NCBI GenBank assembly: GCA_013397435.1
Contig: VZRG01001055.1
Span: forward strand, 62,001 to 126,000
DNA from: Erythrocercus mccallii
Taxonomy: Eukaryota; Chordata; Aves; Passeriformes; Dicruridae
DNA length: 64,000 bases
Direction of reading: 5' to 3'
In this document: in pieces, positions 61,782 through 64,000 of the stretch
How positions within the stretch are numbered: position 1 is the stretch's first letter
How the letters are laid out: each line of letters starts with the position of its first letter
Position numbers and translations under genes: made by a program
The notes under the pieces: generated by a model
What the model saw: only the letters and a program-made list of their open reading frames with translations
Databases searched by the model: none
Told to the model about the DNA's origin: nothing

Positions 61782-61937
61782 CCACACCGCAGAAGACACA
61801 TCTTCGTGGACACAGAGAGGATGTCGTTTTGATGCAGACTCTGTACCACCAGACGCCGACTTCCCGGGCCAGCACCTAAGGATTTTGGGTTCGTGGCTCA
61901 TTTTTTCTATTTTCCAAATTGATCCAAAATTGTAATC

Positions 61938-61943
61938 AATAAA
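61938..61943 (+). terminator. Polyadenylation signal of the family-A LTR
   Basis: AATAAA in TTGTAATCAATAAAACC, same context as at 57957. Confidence 0.7.
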
Positions 61944-61995
61944 ACCATTTCATTTTTCATAAAAATCGGATTGGCGATTTTTCATTTATATTGTG

Positions 61996-64000
61996 TAGAA
62001 AGCTGAATTCATATTCTTGCTTTAGACAACTCTGTTGGCAGAATCTGCTCCCACTTGAACAACATTACATTAGAGTGTGGTATTTCAGTTGTAACAAAAG
62101 CTTAACAGAGGGTTAATTTATCCTTTCCAAGATGAAAAAGATCAAAGGGGTCTTTGCAAAAATTTCTGGCAGATAAGTCAGTCCTACTGTTTGGACTGCG
62201 CGATACAGACAGAGAGGTAATGTCATCAAGTCTATATTTTTAGGTTTTATTCTGTTGTGTATTTAACACATCTTTTACTTCTTGATCTACCTGTACCCTA
62301 ATTTATAGGAGCATTACCTCAATGCAGATTGTTTGACCTTCTATCAGTCATTTACATCTACTATTTACATTTTCAAGTTTCTGAACACTCAGAAGCCACC
62401 ACTGGCAAGTGGTTAGCTTGCTCTCCAGCAACTCCAGTGGAAAGGTAGTCTGGAAGAACATGGGTGTCTCTTGCTTGTTGCAAAAATTAATATTAAAAAA
62501 TCTCATGTTTGCAGTATTACTAGAGAATAATTTCTAGCAATAATACAAAGGTTTGTCATTGCTTCCTGAAGTAACCAGTGAAGTTAAGCTACTTTTTACT
62601 TCATTATATTTGTGAATTATCTATTCTTTTTCAAACTACATATTTTAAAATTATTAATTGTCATTACTGATGCAATGATAATCTTTTATATATATTGAAT
62701 TTTCATACTTGAAAATTAGTAATATGGCTAAATTAATGCTGACCAACAGCAGCCTATCCCAGTGCTTAGATTCCAGGACAGGTGAGGGAAAGCAGTAGTC
62801 CTGCTTCACAAACTTTTCATCCAGAGATAATGGGAGTAAAGGGAATATGGTGGAATTTACCCCTTCTAGAATGTCTTTGAGTGTTTTGGCAGATGGAAGA
62901 GGGTTGGAATGGGTTTCATTGTTCATTTCATTTCAGTGGCCACTTAACAACTTGACCACTTAATTAACTAGAACCTAAATAATTTGTCTATCCCCCCCAG
63001 TACACACTACACAAATAAGAAGACAGTCCAAATTCAAAGTCAGCCAGTCTCTTGGAATTACATCATGTAGTAATTAGCAGCTCCACACATCAGTGCATCT
63101 TTACTCAAAAGAATGTAAAGAGCCTTATTTGGATTGATTGGTCCTACTTACAACATTTTATATGCTGAATTAGAAAAGGGCTCCATATCTTGTGTTAAAT
63201 TTGGAGAATAAAATATCATTCTATTACCAATTCCCAAAATGGACTTTAAAACCATGATAAGCATTAATTTTCTAATATGCTTTAGCTTAAGATGTTAAAA
63301 ATATATTTTTTTACATAAATCAAATATTACAAACTATGTTAAACTTGGCTGTGGTGTATTAAAATCATAAAGTTTTGAGGTGAAAAACTGATCTTCAGAC
63401 TAAGGTCTGACTCTCCAACCCAGCAATCCATCCTACCCCCTACCTCTGCCTAAAATACAAGCAATTACAAAGAGACAGCTTCTACCTGAGTCAGCTTCTG
63501 CTGGGGAGATTATTTTCGGCTTTGTTTTGATAAGAACTTTCCCAAATGGTTCCTATTAACACCAGAACTGCTCTGAACTCTATGTGTGTTTGTACAAGCC
63601 CAAGATAATTTGTTCACTGAAAGCACTGACTGAAAGGCAGCTTTACTGGTGGGTTTGAAGTGAACCAGTCACATGAAAGAACATATTTCTCTCTTTTGTG
63701 TTAGAGATCCGCCACTGTATCCTCAGAAGTAAACAATCCTCACATGTGAATAAGGGAACTAGAATTGAGCCACAATAGCAGGCACTTTAAAAGCAAGCTC
63801 ACTTTGTTGGGTTCTGCATGTACCAAGATTTACACAAGCAAGGGACACATTTGTTCATCTCTTGCCTTTTTAGCCTTTCCCCCATACCTTAACCCTATTT
63901 CATGCATAGATATACCATCAGCAGCTATAGAAGATTTAAAGTCTGTTTGTATGTATTCTCCAAGGAACCTGCTGTACAATGCACCTCATACACAGTGTAT
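61996..64000. other. Unassigned; begins with the second copy of the 95-bp direct repeat (61998-62088)
   Basis: No gene recognised to the end of the window. Only short chance frames (up to 90 codons) without domains. Confidence 0.45.

Larger units (their letters stand above)
61293..61991 (+). mobile_element. Solo LTR, family A
   Basis: 699 bp, starting TGTTATAGATGAATC and collinear with the LTR at 57315 from end to end. A 4-bp duplication TGTG (61289-61292 and 61992-61995) flanks it. The motif is low in complexity, so this is suggestive rather than decisive. The usual terminal AACA is degraded: the copy ends TTTATAT directly before TGTG. TATAAAA is at 61775-61781 and AATAAA at 61938-61943, followed by the inverted repeat AAAAATCG/CGATTTTT at 61961-61982. 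No internal retroviral sequence. Confidence 0.9.

Overview
The window is nuclear DNA of a vertebrate, most likely a bird and probably a passerine. The only abundant interspersed repeats I can recognise are CR1 LINEs, the dominant retroposon of birds. The rest is made up of solo LTRs of endogenous retroviruses (ERVs) and short microsatellites, in AT-rich unique DNA. No prokaryotic features are present: no operons, ribosome binding sites or long clean reading frames. I find no protein-coding gene I can defend. The longest open frames are retrotransposon remnants, translated microsatellites, or chance frames in AT-rich DNA. The window is best read as intergenic or deep intronic sequence.

Layout. 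1-4.8 kb: an (AC)26 microsatellite, two old CR1 fragments in opposite orientation (about 1.6-2.0 and 2.2-2.7 kb) and a small 10-bp tandem repeat. 4.77-5.47 kb: a solo LTR (family A, + strand, TSD CTTG). 5.5-13.1 kb: unique sequence with a G-poor A/C tract, a T-run and a pure (AAC)30. 13.1-14.65 kb: CR1, minus strand. 14.7-40.2 kb: mostly unassigned, with CR1 pieces at 20.5-21.1 kb (+) and 30.6-31.3 kb (-). 40.84-44.71 kb: a long CR1 copy on the minus strand, carrying remnants of ORF1, endonuclease and reverse transcriptase. It is interrupted by an unrelated LTR that holds a purine-only satellite and a 125-bp assembly gap. 44.7-49.55 kb: unassigned. 49.55-50.19 kb: a third type of LTR, minus strand. 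50.2-56.4 kb: unassigned. 56.4-62.0 kb: an LTR cluster, with one family-A LTR nested inside a related antisense LTR, a further antisense relative containing a 21-bp minisatellite, and another family-A LTR. 62-64 kb: unassigned.

The most notable content is the group of LTRs with TGTTATA...TATAACA-type ends, about 700 bp long and with 4-bp target duplications. They carry terminal inverted motifs that differ in sequence between copies yet stay self-complementary. This suggests that a DNA or RNA fold near both ends of the LTR was maintained while the family was active. All element names rest on recognition of conserved sequence by eye; no database search was possible.
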